Shown in pieces: positions 25,303 to 35,766 of a stretch of DNA of 64,000 bases. The position numbers were made by a program, and so were the translations under genes. Where the stretch lies: assembly GCF_013001025.1 (NCBI RefSeq), contig NZ_CP053021.1, positions 4,471,001 through 4,535,000 of the forward strand, in the 5' to 3' direction. This DNA is from Sphingobium yanoikuyae (GTDB taxonomy: Bacteria; Pseudomonadota; Alphaproteobacteria; Sphingomonadales; Sphingomonadaceae). Position 1 is the first letter of the stretch; every line of letters starts with the position of its first letter. A model generated the notes under the pieces. The model was not told where the DNA came from. It did not search any database and worked only from the letters and a program-made list of their open reading frames with translations.

Positions 25303-28257
25303 GTGAAGACATTTTCGAAGAGGGCACTGCTGCGTGCCAGCGCCGCTCCGGCGATCCTCGGTGCGTCGCTGATCGCGACGGCCGCGTTCGCGCAGGATGC
25401 GCCGCAGGCCGCCGATGCGGAAGCCGCCGACACCATCATCGTCACCGGCTCGCTGATCAAGAATCCGAACCTGGCCCAGTCGACCCCGGTCCTGGCCACC
25501 ACGTCGGACGAAATCGACCTGCGCCAGAGCAACAACGCGGAACAGCTGCTCCGTGAAATTCCGGGCGTCGTTCCCAGCATCGGTTCGGCCGTGAACAACG
25601 GTAACGGCGGTGCCTCGACCCTCAACCTGCGTGGTCTGGGTTCGAACCGCAACCTCGTCCTGATCGACGGCCGTCGCATGGTGCCTTATGGCCTTGGCGG
25701 CGTTTTCGATCTTAACAACGTCCCGCTGGCCCTGGTCGAGCGCGTTGACGTGCTGACCGGTGGCGCATCGACCACCTATGGCGCCGACGCCATCGCCGGC
25801 GTGGCCAACTTCATCCTGAAGAAGGACTTCTCGGGCTTCGAAGCCAATGTGTCGGAACAGCTGACCGATGACGGCGACGGTAACACGCTCCGTGCCGATG
25901 TCACCATGGGCGCGAACTTCGACGACGGCCGCGGCAACGCCGTGTTCAGCATCGGTTACCAGGAAGTCGATCCCGTCTATCAGGGCGCGCGTTCCTTCTC
26001 GGACACCTATCTGGAATCCTATCTGGCCGAATGTACCTCGTGCCAGGGTTCGGGCACGTCCACGCCGACCCGCATGTCGGTCCCTGGTCGCGGTACGCTG
26101 CAGATCGGTCCGGATGGCAATTCGCTGGTTCCGACCTACCAGACCTACAACTTCAACCCGTTCAACATCTTCCAGACGCCGTTTAAGCGTTTCAACATGT
26201 TCGGTTCGGCCAATTACGAGATCAGCGACTCGGTCAAGGCCTATACCCGTGGCATGTTCTCGAAGAACACGGTCAACACCATCATCGCTCCGTCGGGTGC
26301 CTTCGCCCTTTCGGTCGTGGTTCCCTACAGCAACCCCTATCTGACCGATGGCATCCGCAACCAGTTCTGTACCGCGAATGGCCTGACCACCGCACAGTGC
26401 TCGGCCGCTGCCGCCGCAACCGATCCGACCAGCGCCGACTACCGCACCTTCAACACCACGATCTCGCGTCGTGCGGTCGAAGCCGGTCCGCGTATCTCGG
26501 AATTCAAGACCACCTTCTTCGACTATGCACTGGGCTTCCAGGGCGACATCGGCTCGCACCTGAGCTGGGACGTCGGTGGCTCCTATGGTGAATCGGAGCA
26601 GGTTCAGACGCAGAAGGGCTACACGCTCAACTCGCGCTTCCGTCAGGCGCTGCTGGCGACCAACACCACCACCTGTCTGACCGACACCAATGGTTGCGTT
26701 CCGGTCAACATCTTCGGCCCGACCGGCTCGATCACCCAGGACATGGTCGACTATCTGAGCGCCAACAGCCAGATCACGACCAAGACCACCCTGGCCCAGG
26801 CGCACGCCACCCTGAGCGGTGACTTCGGCGTGACCTCGCCGCTGGCTTCGAACCCGATCGGTTTCGCCGTCGGTGGCGAATATCGCAAGTACACCGCATC
26901 GATCGAATCCGACATGCTGTCGCAGGCGAACGATCTGGGCGGCGCTGGCGGTGCCCAGCCGAACGTCGACGGTGGCTTCGACGTCTATGAAGCCTATGGC
27001 GAACTGATTGCCCCGCTGATCGAGGACCGTCCCTTCGCGAAGCTGCTGTCGGTCGGCGCTGGCGTTCGTTACTCCAGCTACTCGGTCGACGCACCGACCA
27101 GCCCGAGCTACGACACCTGGACCTACAAGTTCGAAGGCAGCTGGGCTCCGGTCGCTGACCTGAAGTTCCGCGGCAACTATTCGCGCGCCGTCCGTGCGCC
27201 GAACGTTTCGGAACTGTTCACGCCGCTGACCACCGGCCTGACCAACCTGGCTACTGACCCCTGCGCCGGCAGCGCCCCGCTGGGTAACGCCAACCTGGCC
27301 GCGATCTGCGTCGCTCAGGGTGCGCCCGCTGACACCATCGGCTTCATCGAACAGCCCTCGGCTGCTCAGGCCAATGCCTCCAGCGGCGGCAACCTGAACA
27401 TCAAGCCGGAAACCTCGGACAGCTGGGGCGTCGGTGCGACCTTCACGCCGACCTTCCTGCCGGGCTTCAACGCCACCATCGACTATTACAACATCAAGGT
27501 GAAGGACGCGATCACGACCCCGACCCCGGGTGACGCGATGGCAGCCTGCTTCGACAACATCACGGCCGCCAGCGCCACCAGCGCAGCCTGTACCGTTATC
27601 GGCCGCGCCGAAGACGGCAGCCTGAACGGTACCGCAACCGGTCTGTATCTGCCGCTGTCGAACCTGGGCAAGCTGAAGACCGACGGCATCGACCTGTCGT
27701 TGAACTACAAGCATGAGTTCGACTTCGCGACGCTGACGCTGGGCTTCAACGGCAACTGGACCAACAGCTCGAAGTTCCAGGCGACCCCGACCTCGCTGAA
27801 CCGCGAATGCGTCGGCTACTACTCGGTCAACTGCGCTTCGATCCAGCCGAAGTTCCAGTGGTCGCAGCGCACTACCTTCACCTTCGGTGATGTCGATCTG
27901 TCGCTCCTGTGGCGCCATATCGACAGCGTGAAGTTCGAACCGCAGCAGCTGGCCGACGATATCGCTTCGGGCATCGACGCGGGTTGCACGGACCCGGCCG
28001 GTGCGGATCCGGATGGCTGCACGATCGATCCGCAGTTCCGCAAGATCAAGGCTTACGACTATTTCGACCTGACGGCCCGCGCCGCCGTGTCGGACAACGT
28101 GACCCTGACCTTCACCGTCATGAACATGTTCGACAAGAAGCCCCCGATCGTCGGTGGTTCGGCAGGTTCGACCAGCTACAACAGCGGCAACACCTATCCG
28201 TCGACCTATGACGCTCTGGGCCGCAAGTTCGCTGTCAGCGCGAAGATGAAGTTCTGA
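25303..28257 (+). CDS. TonB-dependent outer-membrane receptor
   Basis: 984 residues from GTG 25303, which places a normal signal peptide (MKTFSKRALLRASAAPAILG... ending in AFA) at the N-terminus; ATG 25258 would add 15 residues. A TonB-box-like ADTIIVTGS lies near residue 40. The plug domain has NAEQLLREIPGV, LNLRGLGSNRNLVLIDGRR and GASTTYGADAIAGVANFIL. The barrel ends in FAVSAKMKF with the terminal Phe. It imports an unknown substrate using TonB energy. Codon choice leans to CGT/GGT/AAC more than neighbours, consistent with high expression. A strong terminator follows. Confidence 0.93.
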   Translation: MKTFSKRALLRASAAPAILGASLIATAAFAQDAPQAADAEAADTIIVTGSLIKNPNLAQSTPVLATTSDEIDLRQSNNAEQLLREIPGVVPSIGSAVNNGNGGASTLNLRGLGSNRNLVLIDGRRMVPYGLGGVFDLNNVPLALVERVDVLTGGASTTYGADAIAGVANFILKKDFSGFEANVSEQLTDDGDGNTLRADVTMGANFDDGRGNAVFSIGYQEVDPVYQGARSFSDTYLESYLAECTSCQGSGTSTPTRMSVPGRGTLQIGPDGNSLVPTYQTYNFNPFNIFQTPFKRFNMFGSANYEISDSVKAYTRGMFSKNTVNTIIAPSGAFALSVVVPYSNPYLTDGIRNQFCTANGLTTAQCSAAAAATDPTSADYRTFNTTISRRAVEAGPRISEFKTTFFDYALGFQGDIGSHLSWDVGGSYGESEQVQTQKGYTLNSRFRQALLATNTTTCLTDTNGCVPVNIFGPTGSITQDMVDYLSANSQITTKTTLAQAHATLSGDFGVTSPLASNPIGFAVGGEYRKYTASIESDMLSQANDLGGAGGAQPNVDGGFDVYEAYGELIAPLIEDRPFAKLLSVGAGVRYSSYSVDAPTSPSYDTWTYKFEGSWAPVADLKFRGNYSRAVRAPNVSELFTPLTTGLTNLATDPCAGSAPLGNANLAAICVAQGAPADTIGFIEQPSAAQANASSGGNLNIKPETSDSWGVGATFTPTFLPGFNATIDYYNIKVKDAITTPTPGDAMAACFDNITAASATSAACTVIGRAEDGSLNGTATGLYLPLSNLGKLKTDGIDLSLNYKHEFDFATLTLGFNGNWTNSSKFQATPTSLNRECVGYYSVNCASIQPKFQWSQRTTFTFGDVDLSLLWRHIDSVKFEPQQLADDIASGIDAGCTDPAGADPDGCTIDPQFRKIKAYDYFDLTARAAVSDNVTLTFTVMNMFDKKPPIVGGSAGSTSYNSGNTYPSTYDALGRKFAVSAKMKF

Positions 28258-28284
28258 TCCTGATCGGAACCATCTGAACAAAAA

Positions 28285-28316
28285 GAGAGGCGGATCGCAG
28301 GATCCGCCTCTTTTTT
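28285..28316 (+). terminator. Rho-independent terminator after the TonB receptor gene
   Basis: AGAGGCGGATC (28286-28296), loop GCAG, GATCCGCCTCT (28301-28311), an 11-bp perfect stem, followed by a T run to 28316. Four A at 28281-28284 on the other side mean it could also stop transcription arriving from the convergent gene. Confidence 0.9.
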
Positions 28317-28359
28317 ATTGTCCAATCGATATTGCCTCAGCGCTGGGCCTGTGGGCGTC

Positions 28360-29427
28360 TTATCCGGTCAGGCCATGGTCCATTTGCATAGGCACGTCGA
28401 AACGCGTCGCCAGTTCTTCGGCCCAGTGCAGCACCATCGCGATCTCCTCGCCATGGGCGGCGATCGCCTGCCTCTTGTCATCGTTGCGCCGCTCGGCGCC
28501 AAAGGCGTTGCCTGTCTTGCTGTCAGTGGTGAAGGCGGGGCCGGCCAATATCGCATCGATCCCGCCATCGTCGATCGACAGGCGGAAATGGCGGATCAGT
28601 TCCGCCATGCTGCCGGCCGGGTCAGCCATCAGCCGGTCGCTGTCCAGGGATCGTACGCGATCGGGGCCCAGCGATTGCAGCAGCGCGGCAAATTGCGCTT
28701 TCTGGGCAAGCCATCCCACCGCTGCCGCCTGCAGGTCGGTCAGTTCCAGATAGTCGCTCTGTTCAAAACCGAAGGGAATGGCGCCGTCGCGTATCTGCTT
28801 GATCAGCAATGCCCGCGCCCAGCGACGGCTCCACAATCCCTTGCGGGCGATGGAGGAGAGATATTGTTCCAGCGGCGCGTAAAGCAACAGCGCCTTCGCA
28901 TCCGGCTTCATCGCCATCATCGCCGGGATCAGTCCGTTGACGATATTGGACGGCTTGATGATCATGGCTTCGCCCACCGCGAACGGACGGGCAAGCAGGC
29001 CCAGTCCCTGGTCCATCACCATCGCAATCTGCCGTCCTGTGCCCCCCCGATGGCGCCAGCCGACCATGTCGTTCAGCAGCACCGGTTCCTTCAGCGTCGA
29101 AGCCATGCCCGGCCGATCCAGCGCGCGCGCCAGCAGCGTCGAGCAGCAATAGGCCGAATGAAAGATGAAGTGGATGGGCGCCGGCGCGGGCGCCTCGGCC
29201 AGCATCGCGCTGCGGCTGATCACCAATGGCGGATCGGGCTTCAGATATTCGTCGGTCAGGAACGTCGCCGACGCGCGCTGTTCGCGGTCCACATGGATCA
29301 GGTGAATCTGGTCCTGTCGTTCATCATAGCGATGCGCCAGCCAGGCCGGATTGCGGGCGATCGCGCCCATGTCGGTGACCTTGTCGTTCATTGCCGGAGC
29401 CATCGCATGCTCCCCTTGGAACGACAA
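28360..29427 (-). CDS. Sulfotransferase-like P-loop protein
   Basis: 355 residues from ATG 29427 (ATGs at 29403 and 29391 are also possible). A P-loop-like strand IHFIFHSAYCCSTLLARAL (about 84-102) resembles the PAPS-binding site of the sulfotransferase superfamily, and a conserved-looking EPVLLND follows. Residues near LDSDRLMADPAGSMAEL and the C-terminal helices fit that fold. Many proteins of this type in sphingomonads are annotated only as sulfotransferase-like and the acceptor is unknown. It converges on the receptor terminator and is divergent from the TPR/hydroxylase gene, 64 bases away. Confidence 0.55.
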   Translation of the reverse strand: MSFQGEHAMAPAMNDKVTDMGAIARNPAWLAHRYDERQDQIHLIHVDREQRASATFLTDEYLKPDPPLVISRSAMLAEAPAPAPIHFIFHSAYCCSTLLARALDRPGMASTLKEPVLLNDMVGWRHRGGTGRQIAMVMDQGLGLLARPFAVGEAMIIKPSNIVNGLIPAMMAMKPDAKALLLYAPLEQYLSSIARKGLWSRRWARALLIKQIRDGAIPFGFEQSDYLELTDLQAAAVGWLAQKAQFAALLQSLGPDRVRSLDSDRLMADPAGSMAELIRHFRLSIDDGGIDAILAGPAFTTDSKTGNAFGAERRNDDKRQAIAAHGEEIAMVLHWAEELATRFDVPMQMDHGLTG

Positions 29428-29491
29428 GCGTCGGCCCGCCGATTTCGGGTTGCCGGATGGCCGGCCCTTGGGCAGTTTCGGTGCAGGGGGA

Positions 29492-30769
29492 ATGATGATG
29501 ACGATAATGGTGGAAGATTATTTGCGCGCGGCAGATGGTGCGCGCAGCCGGGGGGATCGCGCCGAGGAAGCGCGCCAGTTGGACGCCGCATTGCGGCAGG
29601 CGGACAATTCGCCGCAACTGCTCAACCGGCGCGGCATGCTGGCGCTGACGATGGGGCAGGCGAAAGAAGCCTTTGGCTTTTTCGAGCAGGCGGCGCAGCT
29701 TGATCCGAAGGAGCCGGCGCTGTGGATGAATCTTGCGACGGCGGCCCGCGGTGCGGGGAACAGCGATGGCGAACGCCGGGCGCTGGAACAGGTGGTCACG
29801 CTCGACCAGACTCACTTCATGGCCCAGCTGAGGCTCGCGGAATGGGAGGAGCGGGCAGGAGAATTGGCCGCTGCGACCCAGCGCTGGGGCAACGTCCTGG
29901 CACTGGCGTCGGGATATGAGGATCTTCCATCCGCGCTCACTGATCGGCTGGCCGAGGCGCGGGCCTTCGTTGCCCAGCGCATGTCGGGCTTCGCGCAGGA
30001 AATGGATGCCGCGCTTCAGCCGGCGATGGAGGGGCTTGATCCTGGCGAGACGCGGCGGTTCCAGGCCGGCATGGACCGGCTGCTGGGGCGGCGGCGCATC
30101 TACCATAATGAATGTTCGGGTCTTCATTTTCCGTTTCTGCCAGCCGACGAATTTTTCGACCGCTCTCACTTCCCATGGATGGCGAAGCTTGAGGCGAAAA
30201 CCGATGCGATCCGCGCCGAACTGCTCAACCTGCTTGAAAATGGCGATGACCTGCTCCGTCCTTATGTCCGGCTGGAGGACGGGACACCGACGAACAAATG
30301 GACGGCACTGGACCAGTCGCTTGACTGGGGCGCCTGTTTCCTGTGGGAATATGGTCGTCGCAACGACGCGGTCTGCGATCTATGCCCGGAAACGGCCGCC
30401 ATCCTGGAGTCGCTGCCGCGCAGCGACATCGATGGACGTGCCCCTTCGGCCTTTTTCTCGCTGCTGCGGCCGCATGCCCATATTCCGGCGCATACCGGCG
30501 TCACCAATATCCGCACGATCATCCATCTGCCGCTGATCGTGCCGCCCGGTTGCCGCTTCCGTGTCGGTGGCGAGACCCGCGCCTGGGTCGAGGGCGAAGC
30601 TTTCGCCTTTGACGATACGATCGAGCATGAAGCGTGGAATGACAGTGACGCCTTGCGCGCTGTCCTGATTTTTGACGTTTGGAATCCGCATCTTACGCCG
30701 CTGGAGCAGCAATTGTTGGCTCGCTATTATGCGGCTGCAGATCAGAGTTCGCATCGCCCGCCAGAATAA
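29492..30769 (+). CDS. TPR-containing aspartyl/asparaginyl beta-hydroxylase-family protein
   Basis: About 425 residues. Start ATGs cluster at 29492, 29495 and 29498 behind an AGGGGG; upstream frame extension overlaps the opposite gene. The N-terminal part is made of tetratricopeptide-like helices (DNSPQLLNRRGMLALTMGQA, FFEQAAQLDPKEPALWMNLA). The C-terminal domain (about 240-410) has the 2-oxoglutarate/Fe(II) pattern: FSLLRPHAHIPAHTGVTNIR, a C-terminal His in DDTIEHEAWND and the following Arg in ALRAVLIFDVW. The family hydroxylates Asp or Asn side chains; the target here is not known. Confidence 0.82.
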   Translation: MMMTIMVEDYLRAADGARSRGDRAEEARQLDAALRQADNSPQLLNRRGMLALTMGQAKEAFGFFEQAAQLDPKEPALWMNLATAARGAGNSDGERRALEQVVTLDQTHFMAQLRLAEWEERAGELAAATQRWGNVLALASGYEDLPSALTDRLAEARAFVAQRMSGFAQEMDAALQPAMEGLDPGETRRFQAGMDRLLGRRRIYHNECSGLHFPFLPADEFFDRSHFPWMAKLEAKTDAIRAELLNLLENGDDLLRPYVRLEDGTPTNKWTALDQSLDWGACFLWEYGRRNDAVCDLCPETAAILESLPRSDIDGRAPSAFFSLLRPHAHIPAHTGVTNIRTIIHLPLIVPPGCRFRVGGETRAWVEGEAFAFDDTIEHEAWNDSDALRAVLIFDVWNPHLTPLEQQLLARYYAAADQSSHRPPE

Positions 30770-30867
30770 GGACGCATAACGCAGTTGTGACTTGCTGTGA
30801 TGCGGCATTTATATCAGGATTATTGCATGGATTTCGGTTCAGTCGAGCCGATGGTTGGAGTTTCATC

Positions 30868-31140
30868 ATGAAGGTGTTTTTGGTTCAACTGACCCTGGGG
30901 CTGACGCTGCTCGGCAGCAGCGTCGTCGCGGACGCGCAGGCTCCTGCGGCGGACGCGAAGCTGGATCGGAATGATCCCAATGCCGTGCGTTGCCGCCGTC
31001 TGGAGGTCACGGGTTCGCTGGTGCGCAAGGAGCGTGTCTGCAAGACCAATGCCGAATGGCGGGCGATCAGCGAGCAGCAAAATCGTGATGCCGATGACAT
31101 GATCACTCGTAGCCGCGCGGGCATGAACCCGAACGGCTGA
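30868..31140 (+). CDS. Small secreted protein of unknown function
   Basis: 90 residues from ATG 30868. A signal peptide (MKVFLVQLTLGLTLLGSSVV) is followed by a short mature part with RCRRLEVTGSLVRKERVCKT and AEWRAISEQQNRDADDMI. The C-x-RLEVTGS-x-C core with paired cysteines recurs in small periplasmic proteins of sphingomonads, as far as I recognise it, but has no assigned function. The upstream frame is open but lies in the untranslated gap. It ends before a strong hairpin shared with clpB. Confidence 0.65.
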   Translation: MKVFLVQLTLGLTLLGSSVVADAQAPAADAKLDRNDPNAVRCRRLEVTGSLVRKERVCKTNAEWRAISEQQNRDADDMITRSRAGMNPNG

Positions 31141-31202
31141 GCCGGCCTGCGGGCATGCTATTTTGCCTGTGCTCGCATGACCGGCCCGATTTCTACGCAT
31201 GC

Positions 31203-31231
31203 GCAGGCCGATGGCATCGCCATCGGCCTGC
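31203..31231. terminator. Bidirectional hairpin between the small secreted gene and clpB
   Basis: GCAGGCCGATGGC-ATC-GCCATCGGCCTGC is a perfect 13-bp stem with a 3-base loop between two convergent genes. The T tract on the plus side is weak (CTTGTATT) and absent on the minus side, so termination is likely but not certain. Confidence 0.6.
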
Positions 31232-31237
31232 CTTGTA

Positions 31238-33817
31238 TTAGCCGACGCTGAGCTTCAGTGCGCCGTCGCCATCTTCCACCGTCACCGTCGATCCGTCCGG
31301 CACTTCGCCGCGCAGGATCAGGTCGGCCAGCGGATCCTGCAGATAGCGCTGTACCGCCCGCTTCAATGGCCGCGCGCCATAGACCGGATCATAGCCGACC
31401 CGGCCCAGCCAGGCGCGCGCGCCGTCGGCCAGGTTCAGCACCACCTTGCGGTCCTTCAGCAGCTTCTGCACCCGCGCCACCTGGATATCGACGATCGGCG
31501 CCATATGGCCGGCCCCCAAACGGTGGAACAGGATGATCTCGTCCAGCCGGTTGAGGAATTCAGGGCGGAAATGGCTGCGCACCATCTCCATCACCTGGTC
31601 CTCGACCTTCTCGACCGGCTCGTCGTCGGGCTGGGCGGCGATATATTGGCTGCCCAGGTTCGACGTCAGCACGATGATCGTGTTGGTGAAGTCGACGGTG
31701 CGGCCCTGGCCATCGGTCAACCGGCCATCGTCCAGCACCTGCAGCAGTATGTTGAACACGTCGCCATGCGCCTTCTCAACCTCGTCGAACAAAACGACCT
31801 GATAGGGCCGGCGCCGCACCGCTTCGGTCAGCACGCCGCCTTCCTCATAACCGACATAGCCCGGAGGGGCGCCGATCAGCCGGGCGACCGAGTGCTTCTC
31901 CATGAACTCGCTCATGTCGATGCGCACCATCGCGCTTTCGTCGTCGAACAGGAATCCGGCCAGCGCCTTGGTCAGCTCGGTCTTGCCGACGCCCGTGGGG
32001 CCGAGGAACAGGAAGCTGCCCAGCGGCCGGTTCGGATCCTGCAGACCCGCCCGGCTGCGGCGCACGGCGGTCGCCACCGCGCGCACGGCGTCGGCCTGGC
32101 CGATCACCCGCTTGCCCAGTTCCGCTTCCATCGCCAGCAGCTTCTCGCGCTCGCCTTCCATCATCCGGTCGACCGGAATGCCGGTCCAGCGCGACACGAC
32201 GCTGGCAATATCCTCGGCCGTCACTTCCTCGCGCAGCATCGCGCCCTTGGACGCGCCCTGGGCTTCGGCCAGCTGCTTTTCCAGCTGCGGGATGGTGCCA
32301 TATTGCAGCTCGCCGGCCTTGCCATAGTCGCCGCCGCGCTGCGCCTGCTCCAGCTGGAGCCGCGCCGCGTCGAGCTGTTCCTTCAGCTTGGCCTCGCTCG
32401 CGATCTTGTCCTTCTCCGCCTGCCAGCGCGTCGTCAGCTCGGCAGACTGCTGCTCCAGATTGGCAAGGTCGGTTTCCAGATTGGCCAGCCGGTCCTTCGA
32501 CGCCTGGTCGCTTTCCTTCTTCAGCGCCTCGCGTTCGATCTGCAGCTGCATGATCCGGCGGTCGAGATTCTCGATCTCCTCGGGCTTGCTCTCCACCTCC
32601 ATGCGGATGCGGCTCGCCGCCTCGTCCATCAGGTCGATCGCCTTGTCGGGCAGGAAACGGTCGGTGATATAGCGGTTGGACAGGGTCGCCGCCGCCACGA
32701 TCGCGCCGTCGGCGATGCGCACGCCATGATGCGCCTCATATTTGTCCTTGATGCCGCGCAGGATCGAGATCGTGTCCTCGACCGTCGGCTCGCCGACGAA
32801 CACCGGCTGGAACCGCCGCTGCAAAGCCGGGTCCTTCTCGACATATTTGCGATATTCGTCGAGCGTGGTCGCGCCGATGCAGTGCAGCTCGCCCCGTGCC
32901 AGCGCCGGCTTCAGCAGGTTGCCGGCATCCATCGCGCCTTCGGATTTGCCCGCGCCGATCAGCGTGTGCATCTCGTCGATGAACAGGATGATCTGCCCGT
33001 CCGCGCCCTTCACCTCGTCGAGCACGCCCTTGAGCCGCTCCTCGAACTCGCCGCGATATTTGGCGCCCGCGATCAGGCTGCCCATGTCGAGCGCCATCAG
33101 CGTGCGGTCCTTCAGCGTATCAGGCACGTCACCATGGGCGATGCGCAGCGCCAGCCCTTCGGCGATCGCGGTCTTGCCGACGCCCGGTTCGCCGATCAGC
33201 ACCGGGTTGTTCTTGGTCCGGCGCGCCAGGATCTGGATGGTGCGGCGAATTTCCTCGTCGCGGCCGATCACGGGGTCCAGCTTGCCGGCCTTGGCCGCCT
33301 CGGTCAGGTCGCGGGCGAATTTCTTGAGCGCATCATAACGGTCTTCCGCGCCCGCGGTGTCGGCGGTGCGGCCACCGCGCAGCTGGTTGATCGCGCCGTT
33401 CAGCGCCTCGGCGCGCACGCCGGCGGTCGCCAACGCCTTGCCGGCCGTCGTGGTCGTCGCCAGCGTCAGCGCCAGCAGCAGCCGTTCGACGGTGACGAAG
33501 CTGTCGCCCGCCTTCTGCGCCACCTGCTCGGCGCTATCGAGCACGCGCACGGCATCATTGTCGAGGCCCGGCGTCTGCTGCGCGCCGCTGCCCGATACGG
33601 CCGGCACCTTGGCCAGCGCGGCATCGGTCTCGCGCAGCGCAGTCGCGGCATCGCCGCCCGCCGCCTTGATGAGGCCCGATGCCATGCCCTGCTCATCTTC
33701 CAGCAGCGCCTTCAACAGATGTTCGGGGCTGATCCGCTGATGGTTCATACGGATCGCAACGGTCTGCGCCGACTGGAGGAAACCCTTGGCGCGGTCGGTG
33801 AATTTTTCGAGGTTCAT
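31238..33817 (-). CDS. clpB: ATP-dependent chaperone ClpB
   Basis: 859 residues from ATG 33817 ([15 protein letters not shown]) behind GAAGGGGA; the frame is open upstream but has no homologous sequence. An N-terminal Clp repeat domain (about 1-150) is followed by NBD1 with [14 protein letters not shown], the coiled-coil M domain (about 410-530) and NBD2 with [13 protein letters not shown] and [16 protein letters not shown]. It dissolves protein aggregates with DnaK. Upstream, TTGTGT and TACATC spaced 16 bases apart might be a promoter; no clear heat-shock consensus was found. Confidence 0.96.
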   Translation of the reverse strand: MNLEKFTDRAKGFLQSAQTVAIRMNHQRISPEHLLKALLEDEQGMASGLIKAAGGDAATALRETDAALAKVPAVSGSGAQQTPGLDNDAVRVLDSAEQVAQKAGDSFVTVERLLLALTLATTTTAGKALATAGVRAEALNGAINQLRGGRTADTAGAEDRYDALKKFARDLTEAAKAGKLDPVIGRDEEIRRTIQILARRTKNNPVLIGEPGVGKTAIAEGLALRIAHGDVPDTLKDRTLMALDMGSLIAGAKYRGEFEERLKGVLDEVKGADGQIILFIDEMHTLIGAGKSEGAMDAGNLLKPALARGELHCIGATTLDEYRKYVEKDPALQRRFQPVFVGEPTVEDTISILRGIKDKYEAHHGVRIADGAIVAAATLSNRYITDRFLPDKAIDLMDEAASRIRMEVESKPEEIENLDRRIMQLQIEREALKKESDQASKDRLANLETDLANLEQQSAELTTRWQAEKDKIASEAKLKEQLDAARLQLEQAQRGGDYGKAGELQYGTIPQLEKQLAEAQGASKGAMLREEVTAEDIASVVSRWTGIPVDRMMEGEREKLLAMEAELGKRVIGQADAVRAVATAVRRSRAGLQDPNRPLGSFLFLGPTGVGKTELTKALAGFLFDDESAMVRIDMSEFMEKHSVARLIGAPPGYVGYEEGGVLTEAVRRRPYQVVLFDEVEKAHGDVFNILLQVLDDGRLTDGQGRTVDFTNTIIVLTSNLGSQYIAAQPDDEPVEKVEDQVMEMVRSHFRPEFLNRLDEIILFHRLGAGHMAPIVDIQVARVQKLLKDRKVVLNLADGARAWLGRVGYDPVYGARPLKRAVQRYLQDPLADLILRGEVPDGSTVTVEDGDGALKLSVG

Positions 33818-33870
33818 TAGCATCCCCTTCAAGGCATTGCTGGCGATGTAATGTTGCAAAAATGACACAC

Positions 33871-33901
33871 AAGGGGCGCGGGCAAAAAATCCGCGCCCCT
33901 T
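33871..33901 (-). terminator. Hairpin terminator downstream of the M28 peptidase gene
   Basis: AAGGGGCGCGG, 9-base loop, CCGCGCCCCTT, a perfect 11-bp stem located 12 bases after the peptidase stop. Reading on the minus strand a T-rich stretch (CATTTTTG) follows a few bases later. It separates the peptidase gene from clpB. Confidence 0.65.
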
Positions 33902-33912
33902 GCCTATTTTAC

Positions 33913-35580
33913 TTACTGCTTGGGCGCCTTGGCCGCTTCCGGTGCGAACAGGTCGCCGAAGAAGTCCGTCTTGTACCATTGCGGCGGGGTGTCGCTATCG
34001 GTCATAACCCGTGCAATGCGATAATTCGCCTCGGCAAAGCGGGCGCCGGCGTCCCAATCGATCTTCTGCGTCATGTCGTCACCGGGATGGTGATAGGCGC
34101 CGCTCAGAAATTCGCCCCAGGCCTTCTCGCCGCCATTGGCATAGCCGGTCGCCAGGAAGACGGCGGGCACGCCCTGCTTCACGAACATATAATGGTCCGA
34201 CCGCACGAAAATGGTTTCCTGCGGCATCGGGTCAGCGGCCAGCTTGATCCCCATCGGCGCAACCGCCTTGGCGACGATCGGCCCCAGCGTCGAATGGTCG
34301 GCGCCGAACGCGATCACATCGGTGAAGGGATAGAGCAGCAGCGGCATGTCGAGGTCGACATTGCCGACGATCTGCTTGCCCGGCACGGTGGGATGGCGGG
34401 CATAATAGTCCGCGCCCAGCAGGCCCTTCTCCTCGCCGGTGGAGGCCAGGAAGACGATCGAGCGGCGCGGCTTGTTGGGCGACTGGGCCATGGCGCGCGC
34501 GACTTCCAGCATGGTCGCGATGCCGGCGCCATTGTCCAGCGCGCCATTGTTGATGCGGTCGGTGTCGGGCTTGTCGCCGGGCTTTTCCGGACTGATGCCG
34601 ATATGGTCGAGATGCGCCGACAGGACGACATATTCGTCTTTCAGCTTGGGGTCACTGCCGGGCAGGATGGCGACGACATTGGGGCTGCTCACCCGCTCGC
34701 TGACGCTTTCGACCTGGATCTGGGCAGTCGACTTGAGCGCAAAGCCCTTGGGCTTGCCGCCGGCCTTGTCGGCTTGCCTGCGGATCGCCGCGATGCTGGT
34801 CGGTGCGCCGGCGAACACCGCCTGCGCCGCGGCATCGTCCAGGCTGGCGCCGACCCGGATGCCGGGGGCGGCGTCGAACGGCACGCCCTCGGGCGAGACC
34901 CAGGTGAAGTCGGGCTCATCGGCGAACTGGACCATGCGGTTCCAGGGGCGGGCCTTCATCGACTGGAGGGTGCCGATCGAGAGCATGCCGATCGCGCCAT
35001 GCGCCTCGGCGATCTTGCCCTTGGTGGCGGACAGATGCGCGCCTTCCTCGCTCGGCAGCCCCTTGGGATAGCCGCGCAGGGTGACGACGATCTTCCCCTT
35101 CACGTCCAGCCCGGCATAGTCGTTCAGGCCAAGCCGCGCATTTTCCAGGCCATAGCCCACGAACACCAGCGGCGCCGACACGTCCAGCTTGGGTTCGGCC
35201 GCGTTCATGCCGATCAGCACGTCGCCGGCATGGGTGAAGCTTTTGGCGCCGGCCGGACCGGTGACGGTCAGCGTGCCCGGCGTCCTGGCGCGTTCGGTCT
35301 TCTGGAAGCCGATGCGCTGCAGCCAGCTTCCATTGTCGCCGGCGGGCTTGAGGCCGAGGCCATCGAACTGGCTGGCGACATAGCGGGCAGCGATTTCATG
35401 GCCTTCGCTGCCGGTGTCGCGGCCCTTCAGCAGGTCGTCGGCCAGAAATTCGACATGGGCGCGCACCGCGGCGGCCGAGAAGGTCGGCGTATCGGATGCG
35501 GCCGGGGTGGTGGTCTGGGCGGGCAGGGTGGCGGGCAGCACAAGGGCGGCGGTGGCGGCCAGCAGGGCCAGGCGTTTCAT
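33913..35580 (-). CDS. Secreted M28-family zinc aminopeptidase with PA domain
   Basis: 555 residues with a signal peptide ([21 protein letters not shown]). A PA (protease-associated) insert at about 120-300 includes [19 protein letters not shown] and [12 protein letters not shown]. The M28 catalytic core has the zinc ligands in [20 protein letters not shown], the general base pair in [22 protein letters not shown] and the C-terminal AYHHPGDDM. Such enzymes act as periplasmic or outer-membrane-associated aminopeptidases. It is divergent from the M16 peptidase gene over 186 bases containing both promoters. Confidence 0.88.
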   Translation of the reverse strand: MKRLALLAATAALVLPATLPAQTTTPAASDTPTFSAAAVRAHVEFLADDLLKGRDTGSEGHEIAARYVASQFDGLGLKPAGDNGSWLQRIGFQKTERARTPGTLTVTGPAGAKSFTHAGDVLIGMNAAEPKLDVSAPLVFVGYGLENARLGLNDYAGLDVKGKIVVTLRGYPKGLPSEEGAHLSATKGKIAEAHGAIGMLSIGTLQSMKARPWNRMVQFADEPDFTWVSPEGVPFDAAPGIRVGASLDDAAAQAVFAGAPTSIAAIRRQADKAGGKPKGFALKSTAQIQVESVSERVSSPNVVAILPGSDPKLKDEYVVLSAHLDHIGISPEKPGDKPDTDRINNGALDNGAGIATMLEVARAMAQSPNKPRRSIVFLASTGEEKGLLGADYYARHPTVPGKQIVGNVDLDMPLLLYPFTDVIAFGADHSTLGPIVAKAVAPMGIKLAADPMPQETIFVRSDHYMFVKQGVPAVFLATGYANGGEKAWGEFLSGAYHHPGDDMTQKIDWDAGARFAEANYRIARVMTDSDTPPQWYKTDFFGDLFAPEAAKAPKQ

Positions 35581-35766
35581 GGGATCGGGGACTTTCCGTC
35601 TCTATGGATGATGGCGTGCAGACTTGCCGCTGCGCCCCGTCGCTGTCCAGCCTCCGCTTGTCGATATCATGCGTATTGCGCCGCTATCACGCCCCGCTAT
35701 GCTGCGCGCCATCGCGGCGGGGTCCGTCCCGGCCGTATCGACTGCCCTCCTGTCCTAGAGGTCTTC

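Noticed and set aside
25174..28281. A 1035-codon open frame antisense to the TonB receptor gene
   Set aside because: Its translation is Arg/Gly/Val/Asp-rich with no recognisable domain and mirrors the receptor gene codon by codon. Long antisense frames arise by chance in GC-rich coding DNA.
28283..28317. Short palindromic terminator considered as an attachment site or CRISPR repeat
   Set aside because: It occurs once and is followed by a T run at the end of a gene. No array of repeats with spacers was seen anywhere in the window.
33862..35766. Upstream extension of the M16 frame, making it about 1600 residues
   Set aside because: The added part is antisense to the M28 peptidase, while the ATG at 35767 gives a signal peptide.
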